Source: Fonsecaea monophora
Taxonomy: Eukaryota > Ascomycota > Eurotiomycetes > Chaetothyriales > Herpotrichiellaceae
Assembly: GCF_001642475.1 (NCBI RefSeq)
Contig: NW_019173985.1
Span: 162,176-226,175 of the forward strand
Direction: 5' to 3'
Length of the DNA stretch: 64,000 nucleotides
Shown here: in pieces, positions 46,501 to 55,211 of the stretch
Layout of the letters: each line of letters begins with the position of its first letter
Position numbering within the stretch: position 1 is the first letter of the stretch
Translations under genes and position numbers: made by a program
The notes under the pieces: model-generated
The model's database searches: none
Seen by the model: the letters and a program-made list of their open reading frames with translations, nothing else
What the model was told of the DNA's origin: nothing

Positions 46501-48565
46501 CATGAAAGTAGTAGGCAACGATCAGGGGGTTATCGCGAATGTTGCGACGGGCAATTCGGATTCGCTCATCCGGAGTTGCTATCTCCCATCGATCGAACTC
46601 AGGTAGATGCTTCATAAGATCATGCCAATGGTAATCCGCCGCGGAGAGCGTAACGAACAGATGAGGCGATCCTAGGTTTTTCACAAAGGCCTCAAGTTGA
46701 CGACGTCGGCCAGCCCAAAAAGGTCTCGTTCCACGAAGGCTATCGGCGTGGCGAGTGATCGAATTTAGTAGAGCCTGAGCTTCAGCGGTGTTATCATCAA
46801 AGGCAGCTCGTAGATCGTCAATGGTCATCTCTTCACGATCGGTTTTCTTAACAAAGAAGCTTGATCTGGTATTGACTTGCTTCCGCATAATAGTGTTAAA
46901 GACGACGTACCTGAAGCGAGGATGTTTTGCAAAACGCCCATCCTGGTACTTGAGGAGATGCTTAACGTAGTCGGTGTATGTTATAGATCGCAGGCGAGGA
47001 GTAACAAACTCCGCAATACCATAAGGAAATAGGGTAGGAAACGCCCAGGATAGCATTGGCTGGGTTGTGTTGAACTCAGATAGCGGCGTGGCACGCATCG
47101 GCGGCAAGGTTAAGTGGCGTCGTTGTACAACCTGACGACGGAGACCTTCGATCTCTTCCTCACGGGCAAGAAGATCAGGGATAACCGAGGTCTGGGCGCC
47201 TTCGTCTTCATCTGCAACATCCTGTTCATCGCTGCCTACCGTTTCAACGCTATCAGGGACTTCTTCCGTGATTAGTTGGTCGGCAATAGAATCGTCAATC
47301 GGGAGCTGTTGAAGGGCAGCCTCATCAATCTCGATGTTAGAATAGCCAGGATGATTAAGGCGCAGGAATTGGAGCCATTCACGGATAGCCCTCTGACGAA
47401 CACGGAAGTCTCGTCTGAACTGGCGATTGAGTAATGGATTGGCGTCAGCATTAGGAGGACGTAGTAAGACTAACTCAAGGTCTCGAGGTAGAAGAGGTAG
47501 CTTGCTGTAGATGAGTCCAGTGTCACGAAGGAAGTTGCAAATGTGACCTTTATAACGGTACTGGGCGCCTCTGACCTGGCGAACTTCAATAGTAACGTGG
47601 ACGCGGGCAATGAGCATTTCCTCAATCTGAGTGAGTTCAGGTAGACTGGGATGGCCTGGCCCAGGATCCATGTGATTCTCAGCACTATAGAGGAAAGGCT
47701 GGCCATCACGGAGGTGTTTGTCGACACGGTGGCAACGGGCGCAGACGTTGTCTGGTGCTAACTTGAGGTTAAACCATCTCTCGTTACACCGAGTGCAATG
47801 AGTCAATTGATGCTGACTGAGGGTGTCATGGAAGTCCTTCAAGTAGCCCCAATCGGTTTCATGAAGAGCAGGATTGACTTGCCAATTGGTGTCTTCTAGA
47901 TTAAGCGGAGGGTCAGGACGTTGAAGATTGGCTAGTTGAGAAGAGGCACGGCGTTGAGCTTGACTGAGGGTAGAACTCCGCCGGGACTGAGAAGATGCAA
48001 CAGAACTATCATGACTTTGAACACTGTCGACTGAAGGAGCCCGAGCTCTAACTGTTGAAGGCGTTGCAGGATTGCTAATTGAGGCTTGACGTTGTTGCCT
48101 TAACTGCTCAAGAGTAGGTGTTGGAGAAGGCGCTTCACCATGACGTCGCCGAGCCCGATGTTCTCTCTGAATGGCGGTCTGTTCACGACGTGCAGCCGCC
48201 GTAGTAGGGCTATCCTGGCTGCACTGTCCACGACGAAGAGGTGTAGAAGGTGTAATTACGCGTGCTGTAGAGGCTGTAGTTGGACGCATAAAACTTGGAG
48301 TTCTCTGTGCTGGAACTGCCGGAGATATGGCGGCTCGCTTACTCCTCGTAGAATGACCACGGCAAGTAAGGCAAGTTGCAACAATTCTGTTACCCCGGAC
48401 GGCACGGAATTGATCAATTGGCTTAGTCTGAAGACAATTGGTACATGTTTTTGTCTCTCCCGGGGGTCCAGGAGGCCCTAGTGGTGGTCCTGGTGGTGGT
48501 CCTGGTGGTGGTCCTGGTGGTGGAGGTCCTAGAGGAAGGCCACTTGGGACTAAGAATGTAGCCAT
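43556..48565 (-). CDS. Helitron Rep-helicase (RepHel), intact
   Basis: Nicks and rejoins single DNA strands (HUH Rep domain) and unwinds DNA (Pif1-like helicase) during rolling-circle transposition. One uninterrupted exon; the ATG at 48565 gives about 1669 residues (the frame two codons earlier starts with GTG). Order: a Gly/Pro-rich head (GPPPGPPPGPP), a zinc-ribbon-like CTNC and CLTC pair, a Ser/Arg region, the Helitron_like_N domain, and the Rep domain. The Rep domain holds the HUH motif HTH (residues 721-723, in GSTHTHGCYW) and a tyrosine motif (LNYIAKYTTKAE). The helicase has Walker A GKAGTGKS (about 1213-1220), APTGVAAHGI, a Walker B-like LIIDEKSM, GDFCQLPPV and VAYAITVHKAQGMTVE with AVSRVKTLSG near the end. 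HUH is HTH rather than the commoner H-A-H, still within the consensus. No stop or frameshift, so it may be active or recent. Confidence 0.93.
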   Translation of the reverse strand: MATFLVPSGLPLGPPPPGPPPGPPPGPPLGPPGPPGETKTCTNCLQTKPIDQFRAVRGNRIVATCLTCRGHSTRSKRAAISPAVPAQRTPSFMRPTTASTARVITPSTPLRRGQCSQDSPTTAAARREQTAIQREHRARRRHGEAPSPTPTLEQLRQQRQASISNPATPSTVRARAPSVDSVQSHDSSVASSQSRRSSTLSQAQRRASSQLANLQRPDPPLNLEDTNWQVNPALHETDWGYLKDFHDTLSQHQLTHCTRCNERWFNLKLAPDNVCARCHRVDKHLRDGQPFLYSAENHMDPGPGHPSLPELTQIEEMLIARVHVTIEVRQVRGAQYRYKGHICNFLRDTGLIYSKLPLLPRDLELVLLRPPNADANPLLNRQFRRDFRVRQRAIREWLQFLRLNHPGYSNIEIDEAALQQLPIDDSIADQLITEEVPDSVETVGSDEQDVADEDEGAQTSVIPDLLAREEEIEGLRRQVVQRRHLTLPPMRATPLSEFNTTQPMLSWAFPTLFPYGIAEFVTPRLRSITYTDYVKHLLKYQDGRFAKHPRFRYVVFNTIMRKQVNTRSSFFVKKTDREEMTIDDLRAAFDDNTAEAQALLNSITRHADSLRGTRPFWAGRRRQLEAFVKNLGSPHLFVTLSAADYHWHDLMKHLPEFDRWEIATPDERIRIARRNIRDNPLIVAYYFHARLEAFKQTVLIPKFNIKDQWSRYEWQSRGSTHTHGCYWSDGTPDPDVDQLDPELMDYFARFWGIHISAINPQKDRQQLASETPLSLAHEDQQNELEHLSAVVNRVQRHQCSEAYCLRKEKATGTIKCRFNYPQPERETPGLEIPVGSTFYRFQPARNDGRLNNYNRLVSLAWLANTDIAPCTGAVAVLNYIAKYTTKAERQSESYQQIATRLLPHLNTTRPLTSFVSKTMNRLLGERDWSAQEVCHLLLDLPLSIGSRPVQLVDCRPEAQQATNYRLEDEGDTLRRGQSPLQKYKLRPERLEGISFLQMLRLYNFRRSDQMQLRPRAPPQILNYYPRYKPSDVENYARIKLTLHVPFREIDDLLRLDDERFETFPEAFDYWQQVYGPTAEPDFLEELPPEPEEQDEFEDLPDDDEDIQQSWEVLARQLPNRDDNIRIEDPDQLGDRDLDREYDWTPHVGRFTFPDDYWKELKQAEPASLHAESTTIDPDQLERQQRRLYDFVVADYAGELAGLPPPQFLLNLDGKAGTGKSFVIMLISATLQQMATNAGRQFPILRAAPTGVAAHGISGRTLHALLRLPIKFPKSYEKLSQQNLQAAQSTMREIRYLIIDEKSMIGLKMMSWMDQRLREIYPTRDLPFGGINIIIAGDFCQLPPVAMKPLFFQGQLVDPTEVAGRTLYNLFDKTIELNVIKRQDGQTTEAIAFREALNALREDRVTVDDWGLLTTRVAGIIPHEIPTFDDAIHIYGKKQQVNEVNHARMRDLQQPVLKIMATHEGLKANEASSDAAGNLHAELPLALGTRIMLTENIWVERGLVNGALGTVRDIVWKADVDWRQEPPLALIVQFDRYEGPSLQNEGTVPIFRSRREFYRGAVNCSRKQFPVTVAYAITVHKAQGMTVERAVLDLTERDFAAGLSYVAVSRVKTLSGILFKESFDYERFQVRPSETVKARNADRQRRSTQHLGTQTTQELVIRSSSPVMPE

Positions 48566-49182
48566 CGCCACCTGGGAATGTGTAAATGAGAGCCAATAGT
48601 TATGTGTTGCTAGCAGTTACAGAACCCTGTGCTCGACTAACCGCGACGAATGACTGCCCGGGTCCGGAGGACGCACCAAGGAACCCACTGGGTCTTACGA
48701 CGCCGGCTTTGACCGCGAGTCTGACCAGGATCTGTAACGCCACAGTTCCACCTTTTTTGTCCAACGCCAGCAGCCTTCGAGGGCAGGGATGAGGGAGGAT
48801 GATTGGAGGAACGAAAGAAGGTTTTCGACTAGCCAGGGGGTGATTTCGGGGTAATTTCAAGGGTCCTGTAATTCATCAGTTCAACAGGTCCATAACTTAG
48901 TTTTGTAAAGGATTTGTTAGCAGGGTTGTTCACAGATGGATTCAAGTCAGAGAACGATGAAATGAGGCTGTTGATGATCAATTTGATGTTGTTGTTGGTG
49001 TTGAAGGAAGTTGAGTTAGTTGAGTTGAAGAGTGGCGGCGACGAGGTGGTAAATGGAAAGTGAAATCGTTAGAATTAGGATCGGATTAACTAAGATCCGA
49101 AAGTCACGTTATCTGTCTTTTCATTAGCCAATAGATAAGCGCCGATAAGGGTAACCAATCAGAAGCGTGGCTGTTTGGTCAG

Positions 49183-49221
49183 TTTAGCCGGTAAAAACCA
49201 GCTCAGCTAAAGCTTCGCTGG
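49183..49221 (-). repeat. Helitron right end: inverted repeat plus hairpin
   Basis: Read on the minus strand: CCAGCGAAGC, then TTTAGC, a 17-base loop and GCTAAA. Matches the left end in order, spacing and loop content. Confidence 0.6.
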
Positions 49222-49567
49222 ATAAGCTCAATCGGCCCGGTTTGCGGCATTGAATATGATTGGCTCATGGCTCCTTTCCCACTCAGCCTTGGCCAGCCAC
49301 AGAATCTCGTCCTCCACACTGAAGCCCCGGACATCCACCGTCCTTGCGGTCGCTCTCACTTCCATTCTTCCTTCTTACTCTGGCAACCCTATGCTTTGTG
49401 TGTTGAGACATCCAGCTACCAACTGCTTTATCGGCCGGGTGTGTTTTAGCACAGTTTTTCCAGAGCCACTCAGGGAGCCAGCCTTACCGGAATGAGCCAG
49501 TCCCCATTCCACCCCAGCTTCAGTTGGCCGCGACATTGCCGACAAACCGGTCGATGGGCATCTGGGA
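49222..49567. promoter_or_regulatory. Second regulator upstream region, right of the Helitron
   Basis: 346 bases before the start of the second zinc-cluster regulator. Contains CGG/CCG-rich bits (CGGCCCGG near 49233 and CGGCCGGG near 49433). No TATA box is clear. Confidence 0.45.
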
Positions 49568-52017
49568 ATGGACAGTCACTTGGACAATTCCAATTCGGCC
49601 TTTGCAGGTAGTATTCGCCCGCTAGTGCCTCTGGCACCACGTGGCCACAATGAACCAGCTCCTGCACAACATCCAAGACGTGGAAGACGCAAACGAGTTG
49701 CCTGTAGGGAATGTCGCCAGGGAAAGGTAAGTGGTTGCTACCCAGTCTCTCGCGGCGCCTAAGATCTTGGTTGTGACTTTGTCGTCGTGTATCCAGAATT
49801 GACACATTCGCCAGTTACGATGTGAGAGCGCAAGCATTCTCCAAGTGTGCCTACGATGTCGAGATCTCGGCTTGTCATGTGTTTATGACAATGATTACAA
49901 GAGACAAAACAAACGAGTGTGAGCGCTGACCTCGATATTCAATGAAGTCTGCCGCACGGATGCTGATAGGGACAGAAAGCTGCGAGAACTCGCTGAAGAA
50001 GTCGAGCGACTTCGAGCAGCACAATCTCACGTCGGAAACATATCCCCACCTGCCCTAGACGATTCCTACTCGCCTTCAAACAATCAAGGAACGGACTGCA
50101 CAGCTCCAGCCCCTTATGAATCTCGGAGCGGTCCGGCGGCCTCGAACTCTTCTCCTGTCTTGATCGACTCGCAGCTTCACAACCCACAAGTTCCTGCTCC
50201 AGTGCAGCTTCTCCCCGCAGCCGAGTCACGGACATTAGGCAGCGTAACTCTTTCGCCTGTTCAAATAGATAGGCTATTCAAGACGTGAGCACCATCCGCA
50301 TTGACGTTCGCAATTACTCACGGCAAAAACAGGTTCTTTTGCCAATACCACCCTTTTCTGCCTTTCATCGAGGGTAGTGGCTCACCCGACGACTATCACG
50401 CAAAGTCCCCTCTGCTTTTCTGGACTATCATTGTTATCGCAGCGAGAAGGGATGAGGAGGAACCAATTCTGCTCACTAGTCTTTCACCAGCTGTGCAAGG
50501 CCTCCTGTGGCAGACGGTACCCAGAGTTCCGCATTCTCGCCCGGAACTGAAGGCGATGATCTTACTCTGTCTCTGGCCATTCCCAACCTCTTCTATGAGC
50601 ACCGACTCGTCCTATATACTAGCATCGGTTGCGAAGACCGGTGCGATGCACATTGGACTACACAAGCCATATTTTGTCCAGGATTTTTCACGCGTCAAAT
50701 TCCGATTCAGTCCCGAAGAGCTGCGGGATGCTCTCTTGGTTTGGTCGGCATGCTTCATTGCTGCGGAAAAGTACATACTCGCCTTTGTCCCCTCTACAGA
50801 ACTCATCTAACAGATTTGGTAGTATAACGTCCTACATTGGACAGTTTCCTTTATTTGTCACGGACGCTACCCTCGACATGATCTGCACTTCTGAGAATCA
50901 CGGCAATCTCCCTGTGGAAATTTACCAAATGGTTCTCATCACCCGGTTTTGTAATCGCTTTCACAGGGTGATGGCGAGCCGCGAACGACGAATGGCCAGT
51001 CTCGGAGAGAATGACAACGGAGTCCTGCTGCCTCTGTATGAGTCTGAACTGAAGGATCTGCGGTGGATGCTTGGACCAGACTTGTCCCGTGAGTTACACT
51101 TTTCCCGTAGGTAATCTCTACCACACAGTTCTCACCTAGACGCAGCCACGAATGAAATTGTGTTCCTCTACGCCACCCTCCAGCTCCGGAGTTACTATTT
51201 CCTAGAACGCTCCCACCATCCAGCACAGAAAGAGTATATTCTCAAGGGATATCGGGCAGCTCTCCACATCATCTGGAAATGCCAGGGGAGAGAGGTCGAT
51301 GTTCAGTTGTTGACCTGCGGGCCGAAGATATTCACCCACGCCTTGGCCGTGGCTTGTAACTTTGCGTTGAAAGTCCTTCGGAGTGGCTACTATTCGCAAT
51401 TCGTCGACGTGAACGAGGGAAGCAAAGCGTTCAACCTCGGCGTGGGTCTCGTCAAGAAGTGTTCGATCGAAGACAACGATCTGCAAGGGAGATACTCCAA
51501 GATTCTCGCCCAACTGTGGGCAGCCACAGCAGAGCCTGGAGGCCTCCAGCCGGAGCTCAAGGTGAGAAGCCGCCTCGCAGCCAGCCTCCTCCACGACACT
51601 CTCTGGAAATGGCGCGAGAACTTTGGAGGGCAACGAAGTGGTCGAGCCAGTGCTGCCCCTCAATGCGACAACGGAGGTTCTTCCTCGTTTGCGCCATTCG
51701 CAGGCAATGCAGGCAGTGGCAATACAAATGCGGCCTGCAGAGAAAGAGACGGAGAACAGACCCTCGGTCCAGACGTCCTCGCTGCTCAGATCGACACTGG
51801 TTCAAGAGGTCCCAATGCTTCTGGCGCACCCCGTCCCGCGTCCGCGTGGCTCGAAGAACTAGGAGAGATGGACATGGGGTTAGTCGAGGAGACCAACTAC
51901 CAGTGGTTTTGGAACCACAGCGGAATCTCGACTTTGATGGCGACGGACCTGGACGGCATGGAACTGCCCCCGGATTACATCTTCAACAACCAGCGAGGGC
52001 AGGAGCCTCCGGACTAG
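49568..52017 (+). CDS. Zn2Cys6 transcription factor, second of two related copies
   Basis: Nuclear zinc-cluster regulator. Six exons: 49568-49726, 49815-49918, 49970-50284, 50333-50770, 50814-51088 and 51140-52017, giving about 722 residues. The last acceptor could also be six bases later. As in the other copy, the first intron splits the zinc cluster: RKRVACRECRQGK, then LRCESASILQVCLRCRDLGLS-C, with all six cysteines. A leucine-rich coiled linker (LRELAEEVERLRAA), a Ser/Pro linker and the fungal regulatory domain follow (FFCQYHPFLPF, AKSPLLFWTIIVIAARR). The exon over this domain has 438 bases in both copies and the same phases, strong evidence of common ancestry. The next gene on the same strand is the TcuA-like flavoprotein. 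It faces the second carrier across the Helitron. Confidence 0.86.
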
Positions 52018-53152
52018 GCAGAACTGTCTTTTCATCGCGGCAAGGTTTGGATAGAATGTGATCTCTTCGAGGAAGACAGACAGACATCTGCACTCCCTCG
52101 TAGCTCAGTGTCCACATGGACGAGAAGTTGGAAAGATTGATAGCTTCCAGGCCAAAGTCACAAATTGTGAAATAAGATACGAATGTAATATGGTTTCGAA
52201 TTTCTTCGTCCCTAGTTTCTGAATTTATGGTTACCTGCCCTGTTAGCAGCAACACGTCCATCCCCGCCGTATAGACGTAGAAAGTGATCTTGAGGATTCA
52301 GACAAGGCGCATCTAGAGGCTCTTGATCGTATTGTCGGCACAGCAGTCAATTCATAGTCAGCCAGTCAATCAACAAAGCAAGCAGACTCATCCATCCCAC
52401 ACCTGATAGTCATCCTGACCCTGACCTTCCTCCTGCGCGTACGGCCCGACAACGGACCGCATTACGGCTTTCTAGTGATGCTGACGCGACGCGAACACAC
52501 CTCGCAGCTCGAACCTCGTCCCTCGACCTCAGACCGTTCCTGCGGCCCCGAGAGCACCAGAATTTCAGACGGACGTCTGATTGACACAATTGTTTCGGCC
52601 CGCCGGTCATGTCCCCTTTGCCGCTTCTCGCTTTCTGTTTCACTGCTCACGATTTCGGTACATAGCCCGTTCTAAACAGGGCGGGATGGGACGGGACAGG
52701 AGAGGAGAGGAGAGGAGAGGAGAGCGGATCGACGGGGTGCTAGACTGCTCGTAGACCAGCGACAATTTGATATTCCATGCATTCCGGGAGTCGGAGGTAG
52801 GCCCTTTTCAACTGGTCCAAACGCGAGGGTAGTAGTGGGGGAGGAGTATTTCTCGAAGATTTCATTTGTTGGCTCCGTTGGATTGGGTTGGGTCAGTCGA
52901 AGCGAAGCGGATGGGTGGGTTGAGATGGAGGTGGACGAGGTATATAATATAGTATATATAGGTATAGTTATACACAGTTGAGAAGTAATTGTATCCTGGG
53001 GATAGCGTTCCACGAAGAAGGAAAAGTCAGAAGGATTTCTCCCCAGCCAAGAAAACACGCTTAAGGAGCCCACAGTCTGAAGGGCCATTCTCTTCAAGAT
53101 CAAACTGTTGCCAGAGACACAAATAAGGGATACCAGTTACACTCGGTTCACA
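52018..53152. other. Intergenic: second regulator 3' flank and flavoprotein promoter
   Basis: A 1.1 kb gap without a supported gene. It includes GGAGA-type tandem units (52697-52724), an everted CCG-N5-CGG pair (52784-52794) and a TATA-rich stretch (52940-52975) about 180 bases before the flavoprotein start. Confidence 0.5.
52697..52724. repeat. GGAGA tandem microsatellite
   Basis: Five to six tandem AGAGG/GGAGA units. Confidence 0.85.
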
Positions 53153-54727
53153 ATGGGGAGCGCGGCACCTACGATTACACCAACCTCTACCCAGACCTTC
53201 GATGTCATTGTCGTGGGAGGCGGCAACGCTGCCCTTGCGGCAGCACTCTCCGCTCACGACAGTGGTGCTCGTGTTCTTGTCCTAGAGGCCGCGCCCAAAG
53301 AAGAGCGCGCTGGCAACAGTCGCTTCGCAGGGACGGTTTTCCGGGCTCCGCACAAGGGCATGGAACATATCAAGACGTTGCTCTGTGAGGAGGCCATGGA
53401 CGACACGAAGCTCTGCACCATTGGTCCGTACACGGAGGAGATGTGTTTCGAGGACCTAGCCAAGACCTCCCATGGGCGGCTGGACAGGGACATTGCTGAG
53501 GTGCTGGTCCAGCAGGGCTGGGAGACGTTGGAGTGGATGAAGTCCAAGGGCCACAAGTGGGAGTTGATGATTCGGAAGTATCACAATGTTGAAAATCTGG
53601 CGGCGAGAGGGGAGACGATCAATATCTATGCCGGCGCTGCGGTCATGGCCGTTGGCGGCGGCGTGGGTCTCACGGATGCATGGTGGGCAGCTGCTGAAAG
53701 CCTCGTGCCTGGCGGGAGAATGACTCTGTGGTACGACAGTCCCGTCCACGATCTCATCTGCACGGGAGACACAGTGCACGGAGTCAAGGTCCGGCACCGT
53801 GACGCGTTCACAGACGTCTATGGAAAGGTGGTGCTCGCCAGCGGTGGTTTCTCGTCCAATCCGGCTATGCGTCGCCAGTACCTTGGCGAAGGATGGGACT
53901 TGGTGCTCGTGCGTGGAACCAAGTACAACATGGGCACGATGCTCAACCGTGCCATTGCTGCGGGTGCTCGTCCAGTCGGTCATTGGGGCGCCGCCCACGC
54001 CTCTCCCCAAGACGCCAACGGCCCTCTCACGGGCGATATTGATGTCTCCGTGCATATGCCGCGGTACGCGTATCCGTACGGCATCACCGTCAATATCAAG
54101 GGCGAGCGATTCTTCGACGAAGGGGAAGACGACTTTGGCAAGACGTACGCAAAGACCGGTAAGAAGATTGCCGACCAGCCCGAGGCCCGGGCTTTCCAGA
54201 TCTTTGACCAGCAAACAATTCACCTCTTACCAAAGCGATACCAGACGGCAAAGCCCATCTACGCTGACACAGTCCAAGAGCTCGCGCAGAAGACGGGCGT
54301 CAATGTTGCGGGTCTGCTGAAAACGATCAACACCTTCAATGCTGCCTGCTCCGGTGATGTTAGTAAGTTCAACCCCACGAAGCTGGATGGGCTGAGAACG
54401 TCCTCGGAGGCGGATTTGCCATTTCCCAAGACCAATTGGGCCACAAGGATCGAGAAGGCTCCCTTTGTCGCATACGCTGTGGCATGCGGCATCACCTTCA
54501 CATATGGAGGGATTGCCACAGACACCAAAGCCCGTGTGTTGAACAACGAGGGACGACCGATGCCGGGCCTATGGGCTACAGGGGAGATTGCTGGCGGCCT
54601 CTTCTACCACAACTATCCGGGAGGTGCTGGCCTGACTAAGGGAGCTGTCTTTGGCCGGATTGCTGGTCGCGAGGCTGCAGTCGCCGCCGCGAGAAGTTTT
54701 CAGGCCACCGAGTCAAATGCTGCTTGA
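53153..54727 (+). CDS. FAD-dependent dehydrogenase, tricarballylate dehydrogenase (TcuA/CobZ)-like
   Basis: Flavoprotein of the fumarate reductase/succinate dehydrogenase FAD-binding group. The nearest pattern is bacterial TcuA, which oxidises tricarballylate to cis-aconitate. Single exon, 524 residues from the ATG at 53153; the open frame upstream starts with TTG. FAD-binding Rossmann motif FDVIVVGGGNAALAAALSAHD, then LEAAPKEERAGNSRFAG, which matches the TcuA-type GGNSR segment; GGGVGLTDAWW; ASGGFSSNP; GERFFDEGEDDFGKTYAKTG; and the C-terminal FAD motif PGLWATGEIAGGLFYHNYPGGAGLTKGAVFGRIAG. Ketosteroid dehydrogenases and fumarate reductases are relatives, so substrate is an inference. It follows a zinc-cluster regulator, with two anion carriers and an MmgE/PrpD gene nearby, which fits tricarboxylate use. 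No transmembrane partner (TcuB-like) was seen. Confidence 0.87.
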   Translation: MGSAAPTITPTSTQTFDVIVVGGGNAALAAALSAHDSGARVLVLEAAPKEERAGNSRFAGTVFRAPHKGMEHIKTLLCEEAMDDTKLCTIGPYTEEMCFEDLAKTSHGRLDRDIAEVLVQQGWETLEWMKSKGHKWELMIRKYHNVENLAARGETINIYAGAAVMAVGGGVGLTDAWWAAAESLVPGGRMTLWYDSPVHDLICTGDTVHGVKVRHRDAFTDVYGKVVLASGGFSSNPAMRRQYLGEGWDLVLVRGTKYNMGTMLNRAIAAGARPVGHWGAAHASPQDANGPLTGDIDVSVHMPRYAYPYGITVNIKGERFFDEGEDDFGKTYAKTGKKIADQPEARAFQIFDQQTIHLLPKRYQTAKPIYADTVQELAQKTGVNVAGLLKTINTFNAACSGDVSKFNPTKLDGLRTSSEADLPFPKTNWATRIEKAPFVAYAVACGITFTYGGIATDTKARVLNNEGRPMPGLWATGEIAGGLFYHNYPGGAGLTKGAVFGRIAGREAAVAAARSFQATESNAA

Positions 54728-55211
54728 CGCATAGGTAGTTACGGGATTGACGATGCGAGGATTGCTTTGACCTAGATAGATACCGATAATCATTAGCAGT
54801 GAGTTTCTGAATGTTTTTAGGTCATTCACCTGGCTAGTCTACCGTCCTCAAGATACGAAATCCCTTGATTCTTTCGTTTCATGTAGACACTCTCACAACA
54901 ATACCTCTGACGAAAGGATGTGCTCAAGGCTAAACCGGGAGACGGGATAGACTCAGCCTTGTTTGTGGTCATAAAGCAGCAGGGTCAGAATAGTGCACTT
55001 AGATAAGAATGTGGGCAGACTTCATAGGGCGGCGTGTTATGCTTACCTAGAAAGGCTGTGTCTCATGCGCATGTCACCGAGTCTTGATATGCTTTCTTGA
55101 GATCACCCACTCCTGAATCCAAGTGATGCTGTAGCTTCCGACTTTTATCACTTTTTCTCACCCGACTTCATGTCTCTGTCTATGGCGAGATAACCTCGCT
55201 AATCACGCCAG
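54728..55211. other. Intergenic: flavoprotein 3' flank and CLN3 promoter
   Basis: A 484-base gap between genes on the same strand. No coding or structural signal found. Confidence 0.5.

Larger units (their letters stand above)
43118..49221 (-). mobile_element. Autonomous Helitron (Helitron2/Helentron-like ends)
   Basis: Rolling-circle DNA transposon of about 6.1 kb carrying one Rep-helicase gene on the minus strand. Ends are proposed from structure. CCAGCGAAGC at 43118-43127 is the exact inverted copy of 49212-49221. Each is followed inward, without a gap, by a 6-base stem: GACTAA/TTAGTC at 43128-43158 on the left, TTTAGC/GCTAAA at 49183-49211 on the right. The loops are 19 and 17 bases and both contain GTTTTT when read inward. 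No target duplication is visible, as expected for Helitrons. Subterminal noncoding parts are 438 bases on the 3' side of the gene and about 650 on the 5' side. The exact ends need a second copy to confirm; the protein identification is firm. Confidence 0.8.

Noticed and set aside
49494..49567. Earlier ATG for the second regulator
   Set aside because: The ATG at 49494 is in a different frame from the zinc-cluster exon; 49568 is the first useful in-frame start.
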